Position numbers and translations under genes: made by a program
In this document: positions 39,882 to 49,125 of the stretch, in pieces
Layout of the letters: each line of letters opens with the position of its first letter
Position numbering within the stretch: position 1 is the first letter of the stretch
The notes under the pieces: model-generated
Told to the model about the DNA's origin: nothing
What the model saw: only the letters and a program-made list of their open reading frames with translations
The model's database searches: none
Assembly: GCA_027488785.1 (NCBI GenBank)
Contig: JAIYAY010000009.1
Span: 62,001-126,000 of the forward strand
Source of the DNA: Sphingomonadales bacterium
GTDB taxonomy: Bacteria > Pseudomonadota > Alphaproteobacteria > Sphingomonadales > Sphingomonadaceae
Length of the DNA stretch: 64,000 nucleotides
Direction: 5' to 3'

Positions 39882-40192
39882 GCCCCTTCGCTAAGCGCCA
39901 TGTGACGTTTTTGCAACCTTGCCCATGCGCAATTTTTGGACGTGATTTCTTTATTTCACTCTGCACCGCCCCGGGCTCAACAACTTGCACTAATATTTTG
40001 TCATTCCAGTGGACAATTTAAATAAAATGAGACTTTTTCGATGTAAATTAACTATGCATAAAGTTATATTACTTTGGTTATAATATTAATAAAATCTTAA
40101 CGAATAAAAATATAAAAATCAAAAAATGCTTTTTTTCCGTTATTTATGGTATTCTATTCTTCCGAGTCCCATAAATCTAAATAACTGGCAAA
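39882..40192. promoter_or_regulatory. A+T-rich regulatory region upstream of the sensor kinase gene
   Basis: 311 non-coding bases. The part next to thyA is ordinary, but from about 40005 to 40185 the sequence is strikingly A+T-rich (runs such as AATATAAAAATCAAAAAATG), unlike the rest of the window. It holds TATAAT-like boxes near 40078-40083 and a CtrA-type site at 40086-40100. No ORF or RNA gene recognised. Confidence 0.55.
40086..40100. promoter_or_regulatory. CtrA-type binding site (TTAA-N7-TTAA)
   Basis: TTAA at 40086-40089 and TTAA at 40097-40100 with exactly seven bases between, the alphaproteobacterial CtrA consensus, about 93 bases before the kinase ATG. The A+T-rich setting makes a chance match more likely. 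Confidence 0.4.
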
Positions 40193-41875
40193 ATGCTCTC
40201 TCGTTTAAATACCGCATACATTTTATGGGCATGGCCGGTTGCCAGAATATTGCTATGTAGCATCATATTTCTGGATCTTCCCACATATCCAACGCACTTA
40301 GCCTTTAGCGCGCCACAGCAATTTCATTATTATACCTGGCTTAGCTGGACGGTTGCAGCGACCCTAATGACCGTTGCTGGCCAACTGCTGCAGCCCAGGG
40401 TCTTGCGCGCGCAAGTCGTTGGCGACGTGATAATGATCCTGTTTGCCGTCATGTTGCTTCACGGGGTGGTGGAGGCAGCAATCGGACTTGCGGTGTGCGT
40501 TTGCGTGATTGCGATGACAATCGGCGTGAAGGGCAAAAATATATTGGCCGCGGTTGCCGTTGGCGCGAGCTTGTTTCTTTTTCGTGATTTCATGGTGCAT
40601 ATTTCAGGAAGCCACTCACCGCAGATAGCTGCCATTTCGGAGCTATCAACCGTCATATCGCACGTGATTGTGCTACTTGCCATGTTCATGGGCGTAACAT
40701 CAGCAAGTCGCAAATATCGCTTGAAGCTTTTCAACCAAGAATTTTCTTCGCTCCGCACACTCACCCTTGAAAAATCATTTCAGTTTGATCTTCAGGCTTG
40801 GACAAATGCATCTGCTGCCTTGTTTGGGCCCCGAAAAGCAGCCTGTATAGTACAGGGCCGAACGAAGCAGGCATTGGACCAATATTATGAGTGCAACCTG
40901 CCTATGCTGCAAAAGGAACATGAGCGCCAGGATTTGATGGACGCTCTCCTCAGCTTGCAGATTGGTTACAGACTTTTCGACACATATTTGAACCGCGTCA
41001 TCTTCCCCGACAGCGGACATTATCGAACCTTTGATGATAACGAAAAGCGTATAGCGCATGTACTCCGACGCGCCGGCATCCGAGCAGCCTTGGTTCAACC
41101 GCTACAGATTGACCGCGCGCGGGGTGGTTTTATCTGCGCTGTGAATAGCCGCATTGATACCATAATAATGGCTGAGGCATCGTTCTTGGGCCGCCATGTA
41201 ACTGAAATGACTGCGTATTTGGGAAAAGTCGCGGTTGCACAACGGAATTTTATTGCAGATGCGCACGAAGTCGCGCGCCGCGATTTGCACGACGGCGTGC
41301 TACAAACGCTTGCCGCATTACGCATGCGCTTGCTGCTACTCACAAAACGGCAGGATGTGGTTCAACAACCCATTGAATTGGAAATTAGGAAAGCGGTCGA
41401 TATTGTAACGCTGGAACAATCCCGACTGCGCGGTTTTTTGGAAAGCAGCCCGACAGCAATTGATAACGTTGATCTCGTATCCCAACTCGATGTCTGCGCC
41501 AGGACCATTTCATTACAATGGGGCATCGACGTCACGTTAAAATCGGAAGAACCCGTCATACAGGTCGATATAGGAATGTCATTCAATATCGAGCATTTGT
41601 TACGTGAAGTCGTCACCAACGCCGTCCGCCACGCCAAAAGCAAATCTTTAACAGTTACACTTTCGCTCAAACAAGAGGCCCTCATGATGACGGTTATTGA
41701 CGTAAGTCAACCGCTTCAGGAAGCAAAGGTACATAAGAAACCAGTATTAACATTGAAATCAGCTTCATTACGCGATCGACTAAGATTCTTGAACGGTGAG
41801 GCATATGTGGAGGGGCTTGGGAAAGGAACGTTGTTATCGATCCGTATTCCCATGCAGCAGATAGAGAATGACTAG
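40193..41875 (+). CDS. Membrane sensor histidine kinase (HisKA_3 type) with altered ATP-binding boxes
   Basis: 560 residues. About six N-terminal membrane helices (residues 8-170) form the sensor, followed by a GAF-like region and the dimerisation/phosphoacceptor motif ARRDLHDGVLQTLAALRMRL with H366, the NarX/DesK class. The HATPase part keeps the N box (REVVTNAVRHA, N476), but the G1 box, normally D-x-G-x-G, reads D503-VSQPL, and the G2 glycines are reduced to GLGKGT. Either a fast-diverging kinase or one with weak ATP use. The stop overlaps the response regulator gene by 8 bases, so they form a pair. Stimulus unknown. Confidence 0.85.
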   Translation: MLSRLNTAYILWAWPVARILLCSIIFLDLPTYPTHLAFSAPQQFHYYTWLSWTVAATLMTVAGQLLQPRVLRAQVVGDVIMILFAVMLLHGVVEAAIGLAVCVCVIAMTIGVKGKNILAAVAVGASLFLFRDFMVHISGSHSPQIAAISELSTVISHVIVLLAMFMGVTSASRKYRLKLFNQEFSSLRTLTLEKSFQFDLQAWTNASAALFGPRKAACIVQGRTKQALDQYYECNLPMLQKEHERQDLMDALLSLQIGYRLFDTYLNRVIFPDSGHYRTFDDNEKRIAHVLRRAGIRAALVQPLQIDRARGGFICAVNSRIDTIIMAEASFLGRHVTEMTAYLGKVAVAQRNFIADAHEVARRDLHDGVLQTLAALRMRLLLLTKRQDVVQQPIELEIRKAVDIVTLEQSRLRGFLESSPTAIDNVDLVSQLDVCARTISLQWGIDVTLKSEEPVIQVDIGMSFNIEHLLREVVTNAVRHAKSKSLTVTLSLKQEALMMTVIDVSQPLQEAKVHKKPVLTLKSASLRDRLRFLNGEAYVEGLGKGTLLSIRIPMQQIEND

Positions 41876-42506
41876 TATTCTTGTAGTAGACGACCATCCG
41901 TTCTTCTTACATGGCTTTAGCCAATATTTAGCAAACGGCTATGACTTCATGGTTGAAACCGCGCTGTCTGTAGATGAGGCAATTGCCAAATTAGATACCG
42001 TACGTCCCGATCTTGCCATGCTGGATGTCTCGATGCAGGGCGGTGGAGGACTGCGGGTGTTGCGGCACATGCGCTTACATTATCCAGATATTCCTGCGAT
42101 GTTCTTAACGGTCCATGTTGAGCCTGAACAGACTATCGAGGCGATGCGGCTCGGCATCAAAGGCATTGCATTGAAAGACAGCGACCCGGAAGTCATCATT
42201 AATGGCATGAAAACCATATTAGCGGGCGGTAAGTGGTTCGAGAACAGCGTAACTGAACCAGCACTGCAATATTCCGTTGATAAACCAAGCCGCACCGTTC
42301 GTTCTGACGATCTATTGACCAAAAGAGAAATGGAGATTGTGGATCTTGTGTGCCTGGGATTACGCAATCGCCAAATCGCAGATCGATGCGCATTAACCGA
42401 AGGCACGGTAAAAATTCACCTCAATAGTGTATACCGAAAACTTGGCGTTGCATCTCGTGCAGAATTAATCGTGAAACGCGAGGGTATGCGTTCTACGCAG
42501 AGCTAA
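41868..42506 (+). CDS. Response regulator, NarL/FixJ family
   Basis: Receiver domain with acidic pocket VVDDHPFFLHGF, phospho-acceptor D53 (LAMLDVSMQGGGG) and conserved Lys in GIALKDSD, then a LuxR-type helix-turn-helix (LTKREMEIVDLVCLGLRNRQIADRCALTEGTVKIHLNSVYRKLGV). 212 residues. The start codon lies inside the kinase gene, as usual for a cognate pair. Targets unknown; the downstream katG is a candidate by position only. Confidence 0.93.
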   Translation: MTSILVVDDHPFFLHGFSQYLANGYDFMVETALSVDEAIAKLDTVRPDLAMLDVSMQGGGGLRVLRHMRLHYPDIPAMFLTVHVEPEQTIEAMRLGIKGIALKDSDPEVIINGMKTILAGGKWFENSVTEPALQYSVDKPSRTVRSDDLLTKREMEIVDLVCLGLRNRQIADRCALTEGTVKIHLNSVYRKLGVASRAELIVKREGMRSTQS

Positions 42507-42531
42507 GCTTTTAAAATCAATTTGCAGGTTT

Positions 42532-42548
42532 TTTGTCGAACCGACAAA
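42532..42548. promoter_or_regulatory. Inverted repeat after the response regulator gene
   Basis: TTTGTCG-AAC-CGACAAA, a perfect 7-bp dyad 25 bases past the regulator stop and about 230 bases before katG. No T-run follows, so operator or weak terminator; undecided. Confidence 0.3.
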
Positions 42549-42779
42549 GGCCGTATTGGTCGCATCTCTCGCTGGGCGGGCTGCTTTAGTATGATTTTGA
42601 ATCAATAGCTTAATGTCCACACCGCACGTTATATACTAATGTGCGGCGCTCAAAATCCGCATTTATCAATGCAATCGATTATTCTGACAAATCAATCTCA
42701 TTGGGTTCCCGGCAGCATGCCCCATATGACATGCTCAACCTTTGGAGAATCCAAGGTATATTGGGAGATTTTTCACATC

Positions 42780-44990
42780 ATGAAAATACGCAACATCCTC
42801 ACTGTCGCCTTGCTGGCTGCCACATCATCGATGGCGCTCACCACCGCAGCAGCTGCCGAACCCGCAGAAACAAAAACCGAATGGTGGCCAAAGAAGGTCG
42901 ACCTGACCGCATTGCGCCAGAACGAAGCGCGCGCCAATCCCTATGGCGATGACTTCAACTATGCCGCTGAATTTGCAACGCTCGATTTGGACGCCGTAAA
43001 AGAAGACATCCGTAAGACGCTGACGACATCACAACCTTGGTGGCCTGCAGATTATGGGCATTATGGGCCATTCTTCATCCGTATGGCTTGGCACAGCGCA
43101 GGCACTTATCGCACAGGCGACGGACGTGGCGGCTCTGATGGTGGCGAGCTTCGGTTTGAACCATTGAACTCGTGGCCGGATAACGTCAATTTGGACAAGG
43201 CACGTCGCCTCGTATGGCCTATCAAGCAGAAATATGGCCGCAAGCTTTCATGGGGTGACCTCATGGTTCTCACGGGCAATGTCGCCATGGAAGATATGGG
43301 CTTCAAAACTCTCGGTTTTGCAGGTGGTCGCGTCGATTCATGGCAACCTGACCTTGTCTTCTGGGGCCCTGAGGCCGAGCTTTTGGCTGACCGTCGCCGT
43401 GACGCCAAGGGCAATCTCAAAGGTCCATTGGCCGCATCACAAATGGGCTTGATTTACGTAAACCCAGAGGGCCCTAATGGCGTTCCCGATCCACTTGCTG
43501 CGGCCGCCGAAATTCGTCGTGCTTTCAGCTCGATGGCGATGAACGATGCCGAAACCGCCGCATTAATCGCCGGTGGTCACACTTTTGGTAAAGCCCATGG
43601 TGCACGCAAGCCAGAAGAATGCCTTGCTGGTGACCCTGGCGTATCACCGATTGAGCAGCAAGGCCTCGGCTGGAAAAACAAATGTGGTAAAGGTCATTCG
43701 GAAGACACGATTACCAGCGGTTTAGAAGGTGCATGGACGTCAAACCCAATCGCTTTCACGACGCAATATCTGGACAATCTTTATAATTTTGAATGGGTTA
43801 AAACCAAAAGCCCTGCAGGTGCCACCCAGTGGATCCCAAGTGACCCAGCTGCCGCCAATATGGTACCGGATGCGTTTCGTGCGGATGTTCGCCATGCGCC
43901 CATCATGTTCACAACCGATATCGCTTTGCGTGAAGACCCCGGCTTCCGGAAAATCACACAGCGTTGGCAGAAAAATCCTCAAGAATTTGCCGACGCCTTT
44001 GCACAAGCTTGGTTCAAGTTGACCCACCGCGATATGGGCCCACAGGCCCGTTATTTGGGTAAGGATGCGCCTAAGGTCACTTTGACATGGCAGGACCCGC
44101 TTCCCAAAGCGAATTACGCGCCCGTTAACGCTGCCGATATCAACCAGCTGAAGGCGAATATATTGGCAAGCGGTCTGACAACAGCAGAGCTAGTGCGGAC
44201 AGCATGGGCTTCGGCGTCTTCGTTCCGTGCGACAGATATGCGCGGCGGCGCAAATGGCGCGCGTTTACGACTTGCACCGCAAAAGGATTGGGCTGTCAAT
44301 GACCCCGCAGAAGTAGCGAAGGTTATTGCAAAGCTCGAAACTGTGCGCACGACGTTCAACAAGAGCGCAACTGGTGGCAAGCAAGTGAGCCTGGCCGATT
44401 TGATCGTGCTCGGCGGAAACGCGGCTATTGAGCAAGCTGCAAAGGCCGCTGGACAGGATATCATCGTTCCGTTCAACGCAGGACGAGTTGATGCGACGCA
44501 AAGCCAGACAGATGTCGAATCCTTCAACCAGCTTCAGCCCAAGGCCGACGGTTTCCGCAATTACTTTGCATCCGACGCCTTTTATGGGCCGACTGAAGCA
44601 TTTATAGACAAAGCGGACTTGCTTGGCCTTACTGTCGCAGAAACAACGGTATTGGTTGGCGGCATGCGCGTTTTGGGTGCAAATGCCGGTGGTTCAACCG
44701 CGGGCATCTTCACCAATAAGCCGGGCACATTAACCAACGACTTCTTCACCAATTTGCTGTCGATGGACACCGTTTGGTCGAAGTCCGCGACCAACGCAGG
44801 CTTGTATGAAGGTAAGGACCGGGCGACCGGCGCTGCGAAATGGACCGCAACGCCAGTCGATCTGGTGTTTGGTTCCAATGCCGAATTGCGGGCAGTCGCC
44901 GAAGTCTACGCTTCGGATGATGCAAAGCAGAAGTTCGTGACCGACTTTGTCGCGGCATGGACAAAGGTGATGAACGCAGATCGCTTCTAA
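42780..44990 (+). CDS. katG: Catalase-peroxidase with N-terminal signal peptide
   Basis: Bifunctional haem catalase and peroxidase. From ATG 42780 (736 residues) the protein opens with [27 protein letters not shown], a basic-hydrophobic signal peptide with an A-A-A-type cleavage site, so it is probably periplasmic like E. coli O157 KatP. Distal residues are in [11 protein letters not shown] (W104, H105), the adduct Tyr is in [11 protein letters not shown], the adduct Met in SSMAMND, and the proximal His in [11 protein letters not shown] (H267). The open frame to 42639 is unconserved. GGGAGA lies 11 nt before the ATG. A strong terminator follows. Confidence 0.93.
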   Translation: MKIRNILTVALLAATSSMALTTAAAAEPAETKTEWWPKKVDLTALRQNEARANPYGDDFNYAAEFATLDLDAVKEDIRKTLTTSQPWWPADYGHYGPFFIRMAWHSAGTYRTGDGRGGSDGGELRFEPLNSWPDNVNLDKARRLVWPIKQKYGRKLSWGDLMVLTGNVAMEDMGFKTLGFAGGRVDSWQPDLVFWGPEAELLADRRRDAKGNLKGPLAASQMGLIYVNPEGPNGVPDPLAAAAEIRRAFSSMAMNDAETAALIAGGHTFGKAHGARKPEECLAGDPGVSPIEQQGLGWKNKCGKGHSEDTITSGLEGAWTSNPIAFTTQYLDNLYNFEWVKTKSPAGATQWIPSDPAAANMVPDAFRADVRHAPIMFTTDIALREDPGFRKITQRWQKNPQEFADAFAQAWFKLTHRDMGPQARYLGKDAPKVTLTWQDPLPKANYAPVNAADINQLKANILASGLTTAELVRTAWASASSFRATDMRGGANGARLRLAPQKDWAVNDPAEVAKVIAKLETVRTTFNKSATGGKQVSLADLIVLGGNAAIEQAAKAAGQDIIVPFNAGRVDATQSQTDVESFNQLQPKADGFRNYFASDAFYGPTEAFIDKADLLGLTVAETTVLVGGMRVLGANAGGSTAGIFTNKPGTLTNDFFTNLLSMDTVWSKSATNAGLYEGKDRATGAAKWTATPVDLVFGSNAELRAVAEVYASDDAKQKFVTDFVAAWTKVMNADRF

Positions 44991-45004
44991 TAACCTCCAA
45001 TGAG

Positions 45005-45035
45005 GCGGCGGCGGGTCATACCGCCGCCGCTTATT
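45005..45035 (+). terminator. Rho-independent-like terminator of katG
   Basis: A perfect 10-bp G+C stem, GCGGCGGCGG (45005-45014) with CCGCCGCCGC (45021-45030), a 6-nt loop, and TTATTC after it, 15 bases past the katG stop. Confidence 0.65.
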
Positions 45036-45045
45036 CATCCCACAT

Positions 45046-45435
45046 GTGAGTTTTACTGTGCCTTTCACTCTGCGCCTGTCCGTATCCGTGTTCTTCCTGG
45101 TGATGGCGTTGATGGTCACAACCATCGCTCCAGCCACAGCGCAGCAGGCACGCCCCCCTGCTTTTGCACAATGTGCGGGATGTCATTCGACGCAAGCTGG
45201 CAAAACCCTATTCGGTCCTAGTCTTGCCGGTGTAGGCGGTAGACGGGCGGGCATGCTTCCGGGTTATGCTTATAGCCCTGCCCTCAAGGCATCTGGTCTA
45301 ACATGGAACGCAAAGACACTGGACCGCTGGCTTACATCACCCAAAAAGACGGTGCCGGGCACCAAAATGCCCTTTAACGGAATTCAGGACCCAAAATCGC
45401 GCGCGCAAGTCATAGCCTATTTGCTGACGCTGTAA
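45046..45435 (+). CDS. Small class I cytochrome c, exported
   Basis: 129 residues: a hydrophobic signal region (about 8-32, ending TAQQA), a single haem-binding CAGCH motif at about residues 43-47, and the distal Met ligand in GTKMPFNGI. Resembles the cytochrome c550/c556-type electron carriers. No ATG in frame; GTG 45046 or GTG 45058 must serve, neither with a good ribosome site. It may donate electrons to the neighbouring exported KatG, whose terminator, however, separates the two; that is inference. Confidence 0.85.
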   Translation: MSFTVPFTLRLSVSVFFLVMALMVTTIAPATAQQARPPAFAQCAGCHSTQAGKTLFGPSLAGVGGRRAGMLPGYAYSPALKASGLTWNAKTLDRWLTSPKKTVPGTKMPFNGIQDPKSRAQVIAYLLTL

Positions 45436-45596
45436 GGTCGTTCAACACCGTAGATCGAACCTATGTCCCTCATGCCGGATGGGGCGAAACCAAACAAACT
45501 TGGTAATTCGAGTGGAAAAGCATGTGCGCAGCCGTTAACTGCGGCGCAATAGTGAGACATCAAGATCGAAACGCACCGGTAGGAGAAACACAGCGC

Positions 45597-46763
45597 ATGC
45601 GTGAAGCACTATCCCCCGAACGGGCCCATACACGCATTGGAACGCTAGAGACACCGTGCCTGATCATTGATACGCTACGTATGGAGCGCAACATCGCGCG
45701 CTTACGCGACAGGCTAGCACCGATGGGCGTGCCGCTGCGTCCACACCTCAAAACAGCCAAGTCGATTGAAGTTGCAGTTCGCACCATGACTTCGCCGCAA
45801 GGCCCCGCAACAGTTTCCACGCTCAAGGAAGCTGAATTTTTTGCCTCCGCGGGCGTTCGCGACATAATCTATGCAGTGGGCATCACGCCATGTAAGCTGA
45901 AAAAAGTGGTGGAGCTGCGCCAAAGTGGGGTCGACCTTGCCGTTATTCTTGATACGGTTGAACAAGCCGAAGCGGTTGCATTAGCATCGCGCACCGATGG
46001 CCTGGCTATCCCCGCATTAATCGAGATAGATTGTGATGGTCATCGTTCGGGTGTGTCCCCGCAGGATAGCGAGCGCCTACTCTCCATCGGCCGAGCGATT
46101 ATGCAGGGTGGGCAGTTACGAGGTGTTCTTACCCATGCAGGCGGAAGTTACGCCGCGCGCGGGACCACAGCTCTACAGCATGCTGCCGAGACCGAACGCC
46201 GCAGTGTTGTCGACGCAGCGAACATTCTCCGTGATGCGGGCCTTCCCTGCCCTGTGGTCAGCGTGGGTTCGACCCCTACGGCCCATTATGCCGCTGATCT
46301 TAGCGGCGTCACCGAGGTCCGCGCAGGCGTCTTCGTCTTTTTTGACCTCGTCATGGCGGGCATTGGTATTTGCGAAATCGACGACATCGCGATGTCGGTG
46401 CTTGCGACGGTTATCGGGCATCAGCGCGATAAAGGTTGGATTTTGATTGATGCTGGCTGGATGGCGATGTCCCAAGATCGTGGCACATCAAAGCAGGATA
46501 TCAACCAAGGTTATGGCGTCGTGTGCGACAGCACCGGCGTGCCGTTTCAGGACCTTATTCTGGCGGATGCCAATCAAGAACATGGCATACTAAGGGTGCG
46601 TCCGGGGTCTAACGCGGTGCTTCCGGAACTTGCGATTGGCGATCGCGTGCGCATCTTGCCCAATCACGCCTGTGCCACTGGCGCGCAACATCGCAGCTAC
46701 CACATCGTGCACGGCGCGTCGGATATCGTCACCGATGAATGGGTACGTTTTTCGGGTTGGTAG
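45597..46763 (+). CDS. D-threonine aldolase / D-serine dehydratase-like PLP enzyme
   Basis: Fold-type III PLP enzyme of the alanine racemase N-domain superfamily, with a DSD1-like C-terminal metal domain. PLP Lys is K52 in RPHLKTAKS; the terminal LPNHACAT (H357, C359) matches the metal site of D-threonine aldolases and eukaryotic-type D-serine dehydratases. ATG 45597 has AGGAG 11 nt upstream; 388 residues. The open frame to 45522 is unconserved. Which beta-hydroxy-D-amino acid it uses cannot be read from the sequence. Confidence 0.85.
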   Translation: MREALSPERAHTRIGTLETPCLIIDTLRMERNIARLRDRLAPMGVPLRPHLKTAKSIEVAVRTMTSPQGPATVSTLKEAEFFASAGVRDIIYAVGITPCKLKKVVELRQSGVDLAVILDTVEQAEAVALASRTDGLAIPALIEIDCDGHRSGVSPQDSERLLSIGRAIMQGGQLRGVLTHAGGSYAARGTTALQHAAETERRSVVDAANILRDAGLPCPVVSVGSTPTAHYAADLSGVTEVRAGVFVFFDLVMAGIGICEIDDIAMSVLATVIGHQRDKGWILIDAGWMAMSQDRGTSKQDINQGYGVVCDSTGVPFQDLILADANQEHGILRVRPGSNAVLPELAIGDRVRILPNHACATGAQHRSYHIVHGASDIVTDEWVRFSGW

Positions 46764-46862
46764 AATGAACATCGGATATCAGTGACATAACCAAGGCCTG
46801 GGTCAGCCATCATCGGAAGCCATGAGAAGCGCGGCTGACAACATCAACTAGCTTGCGCTTTT

Positions 46863-46877
46863 GTTCATGTTATGTTC
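46863..46877. promoter_or_regulatory. SOS box (LexA site) upstream of the Y-family polymerase
   Basis: GTTC (46863-46866), seven bases, GTTC (46874-46877): the alphaproteobacterial LexA consensus GTTC-N7-GTTC. A third GTTC at 46886-46889 follows at eight bases. Ends 32 bases before the polymerase ATG, a suitable operator position. Confidence 0.75.
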
Positions 46878-46909
46878 TTTTACATGTTCCTTTCCGATTC
46901 GACACTCCC

Positions 46910-48154
46910 ATGCGCAAACCAGACACAATCGAGCACCTCTATTTGGACTTTGACGGCTTTTTTGCGAGCGTTGAACAGTTGCGAAACCCTGCCTTACGCG
47001 GGCGTCCAATCGGTATTGTTCCCTATGAGGGGGGACGCTCGTGCATCATCGCCTGTTCACGCGAAGCCAAGGCGCGCGGCGTCAAAAACATAATGATGGT
47101 GGATGAAGCCAAGCGGATATGTCGCGACCTAGTTTTGGTACCGCAAAAGCCGGATTTATACAGGCGGGCACATAACGAGCTTATCTCGCAAATTGGCTCT
47201 GTAATCCCGGTCGATCAGGTCAAGTCGATTGACGAATTAAGCTGCAAACTTGACGAAGGGCAAAGAGCCGATCCAGCTGGCGTGGCGGCGGCTATCAAAC
47301 GGGCGATCCGCTATAACATCGGTGCAAGCATCACATGCTCTATCGGCTTTGCCGCCAATCGCCATTTGGCCAAGATTGCAAGCGGGGCACAAAAGCCGGA
47401 TGGCCTTTCTATCTGGCGACCCGAGGCCATGCCTGCCCCCTTATTGAAGCTCTCCCTAGAGGATATACCGGGCATCGGGAAACGGATGGAAACTCGGCTC
47501 GCGAAAGCTGGAATAACGACAATGGCGGCCTTACTGGCAACCCAACCTAAACAACTTCGTGCTTTGTGGAATAACGTTACCGGCGAGCGGCTTTGGTATG
47601 CGCTACACGGCTATGCGATAGAAGCACCACCGACCGAACGTGGCATGTTTGGCCATGCAAGGGTTTTGCCGCCCGATGCGCGGACGTTGATGGATGCTAA
47701 GACAATATCGCGTCTGTTGCTTGTGAAATCAGCTAGGCGGGTGCGCAGAGCCGGATATTACACAAAGTCGATTACCCTATGGATGCAATATTATGAGGGT
47801 AGCGGGTTCGGTAGCCTGACACTACCACAAGTGAATGACGATCAAGCGCTGCTAACCGCGCTCGCTTCGCTTTGGGAACGCCTTACAAGCCGCTTGACTA
47901 GCAAAACGAGAGTGTTGCGTGTCGGTGTTACCCTTGGCGATTTAACGACTGCCAACAATCGCCAGCTCGATTTTTTGTTGGATGACGATTTCGAACGGCA
48001 AAAATGGGAGCGGCTGGGGTCTGCGCTTGATCGACTTAATATCAAATATGGCAAAACGGTTGCCAGTGTCGGTTTTTGGGAGCCGCCGCCCGGTGGTAAT
48101 GTTGGTGGCAAAATATCATTTACGCGGATTCCCAGTGCAGAGGATTTTTGGTGA
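46910..48154 (+). CDS. Y-family DNA polymerase (translesion synthesis)
   Basis: Low-fidelity polymerase of the DinB/UmuC superfamily. Catalytic acids: D13 in LYLDFDGFFASVEQ and D108-E109 in KSIDELSCKL (usual form SIDEAYLD). The HhH stretch DIPGIGKRMETRLAKAGI and the little-finger domain follow; 414 residues from ATG 46910. The tail (GGKISFTRIPSAEDFW) lacks an obvious classic clamp-binding motif at its very end. Because of the divergent SIDE region I do not call it DinB itself. The SOS box upstream suggests damage induction; it overlaps the following small gene by 4 bases (GTGA). Confidence 0.88.
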   Translation: MRKPDTIEHLYLDFDGFFASVEQLRNPALRGRPIGIVPYEGGRSCIIACSREAKARGVKNIMMVDEAKRICRDLVLVPQKPDLYRRAHNELISQIGSVIPVDQVKSIDELSCKLDEGQRADPAGVAAAIKRAIRYNIGASITCSIGFAANRHLAKIASGAQKPDGLSIWRPEAMPAPLLKLSLEDIPGIGKRMETRLAKAGITTMAALLATQPKQLRALWNNVTGERLWYALHGYAIEAPPTERGMFGHARVLPPDARTLMDAKTISRLLLVKSARRVRRAGYYTKSITLWMQYYEGSGFGSLTLPQVNDDQALLTALASLWERLTSRLTSKTRVLRVGVTLGDLTTANNRQLDFLLDDDFERQKWERLGSALDRLNIKYGKTVASVGFWEPPPGGNVGGKISFTRIPSAEDFW

Positions 48155-48402
48155 ACTGGCGAAGCAATATCCAAATACTCGATTTGGAGGCAAGCGACCG
48201 GCTGGAACTGACTTGCAGGAAATGCGGAAGGTTCCGGTGGCTAACAGGCGCAGAGTTACAAGCTCGGAAGGGAAAAGAGCGGCTAACTTTAGGCGAAGTC
48301 GAAAGTCGCGCGCGTTGTCGGCAGCGCGGATGCGGTGGCGCTATGCGGATGGCTATGCCTGCGCCTCAAGACACGGCCGGATTTGTTGGCGGAATTGCTT
48401 AA
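48151..48402 (+). CDS. Small Cys-rich (zinc-ribbon-like) protein coupled to the Y-family polymerase
   Basis: GTG 48151 overlaps the polymerase stop as GTGA, with GAGGA upstream; 83 residues. Cysteines are spaced as a C-x2-C (LTCRKCGRFR) and a C-x4-C (ARCRQRGCGG), compatible with a zinc ribbon, with many Arg/Lys residues. I do not recognise a family. Coupling to an SOS-regulated polymerase suggests a nucleic-acid or polymerase accessory role; inference only. Confidence 0.7.
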   Translation: MNWRSNIQILDLEASDRLELTCRKCGRFRWLTGAELQARKGKERLTLGEVESRARCRQRGCGGAMRMAMPAPQDTAGFVGGIA

Positions 48403-48500
48403 AAATTTAGTCACATTACCTCAAGCACCAAAGCTATAGCGGAGCTAAATAGGTAACAGGACGACATATTGGTTTTTTATTGTTATTTTTGAATAGAAAG

Positions 48501-48590
48501 TGGCGGAGAGATAGGGATTCGAACCCTAGGTACCGTCACCGGCACGCCGCATTTCGAGTGCGGTGCTTTCGACCACTCAGCCATCTCTCC
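48501..48590 (-). tRNA. tRNA-Ser (CGA)
   Basis: The complement folds as a 90-nt class II tRNA: acceptor GGAGAGA with TCTCTCC, anticodon arm CCGCACTCGAAATGCGG with CGA, a long variable arm (GTGCCGGTGACGGTAC) and T-loop GGGTTCGAATCCC, with encoded CCA. Confidence 0.96.
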
Positions 48591-48722
48591 GCAATTCATA
48601 GGGACTGGTCATTACCGCAAAAACGGCGCATCTCTATGACAGAGCGGGGCCATTAACTGAAGTTTCTCGTTTTGCCAAGCCACAAGGTTGATTTGTAGGC
48701 GAGAAGATATGATATTGCAGCC

Positions 48723-49073
48723 ATGAATGATCAAATAGCTCCTCCCGATATCGTTGAAACGGCGTTTTCCATAGGGGATGTCGTGCGCCATCGCATATTC
48801 GATTTTCGCGGCGTGGTGTTCGACATTGACCCTGTTTTTGCCAATGGCGAGGAATGGTATCAGTCCATACCGGAACCGATACGGCCTACAAAAGAGCAAC
48901 CATTTTACCATCTGTTCGCCGAAAATGCGGAGAGCAGCTATATCGCTTATGTAAGCCAGCAGAATTTACTGCCGGACCATCAACAAGGGCCCATCAACCA
49001 CCCCGGCATTGATGCGGTTTTTGAAGGCTGGAATGGCGGTCAATATCAACTGAAGCGGCTCATGCGACAGTAA
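48723..49073 (+). CDS. hspQ: HspQ / hemimethylated-DNA-binding YccV-like protein
   Basis: 116 residues with the YccV-like barrel: FSIGDVVRHRIFDFRGVVFDIDPVFAN, EWYQSIPEPIRPTKEQPFYHLFAE and YVSQQNLLPD. In enterobacteria HspQ is a heat-shock protein that binds hemimethylated DNA and affects Lon; in alphaproteobacteria the role is not known. Convergent with pntB. Confidence 0.87.
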   Translation: MNDQIAPPDIVETAFSIGDVVRHRIFDFRGVVFDIDPVFANGEEWYQSIPEPIRPTKEQPFYHLFAENAESSYIAYVSQQNLLPDHQQGPINHPGIDAVFEGWNGGQYQLKRLMRQ

Positions 49074-49080
49074 GCGGCAT

Positions 49081-49105
49081 GTCGCCCCAGTCTCCGCTGG
49101 AGCGA
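49081..49105. terminator. Hairpin between convergent hspQ and pntB
   Basis: GTCGC-C-CCAG, a six-base loop, CTGG-A-GCGAC: a 9-bp stem with one C/A mismatch in the 52-base gap between convergent stops. Probably a bidirectional terminator. Confidence 0.45.
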
Positions 49106-49125
49106 CGTGCTAAGTAATCAGGCCC

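Noticed and set aside
39990-40192. A+T-rich stretch as a prophage or island edge
   Set aside because: Both flanks are ordinary chromosomal genes, with no integrase, tRNA target or repeats; a regulatory region is the simpler reading.
42639-42779. 47-codon N-terminal extension of katG
   Set aside because: Would bury the clear signal peptide; sequence is unconserved and lacks a ribosome site.
46801-46838. GTCAGCC...GGCTGAC inverted repeat after the PLP enzyme gene
   Set aside because: Loop of 24 bases and no T-tract; too weak to call a terminator.
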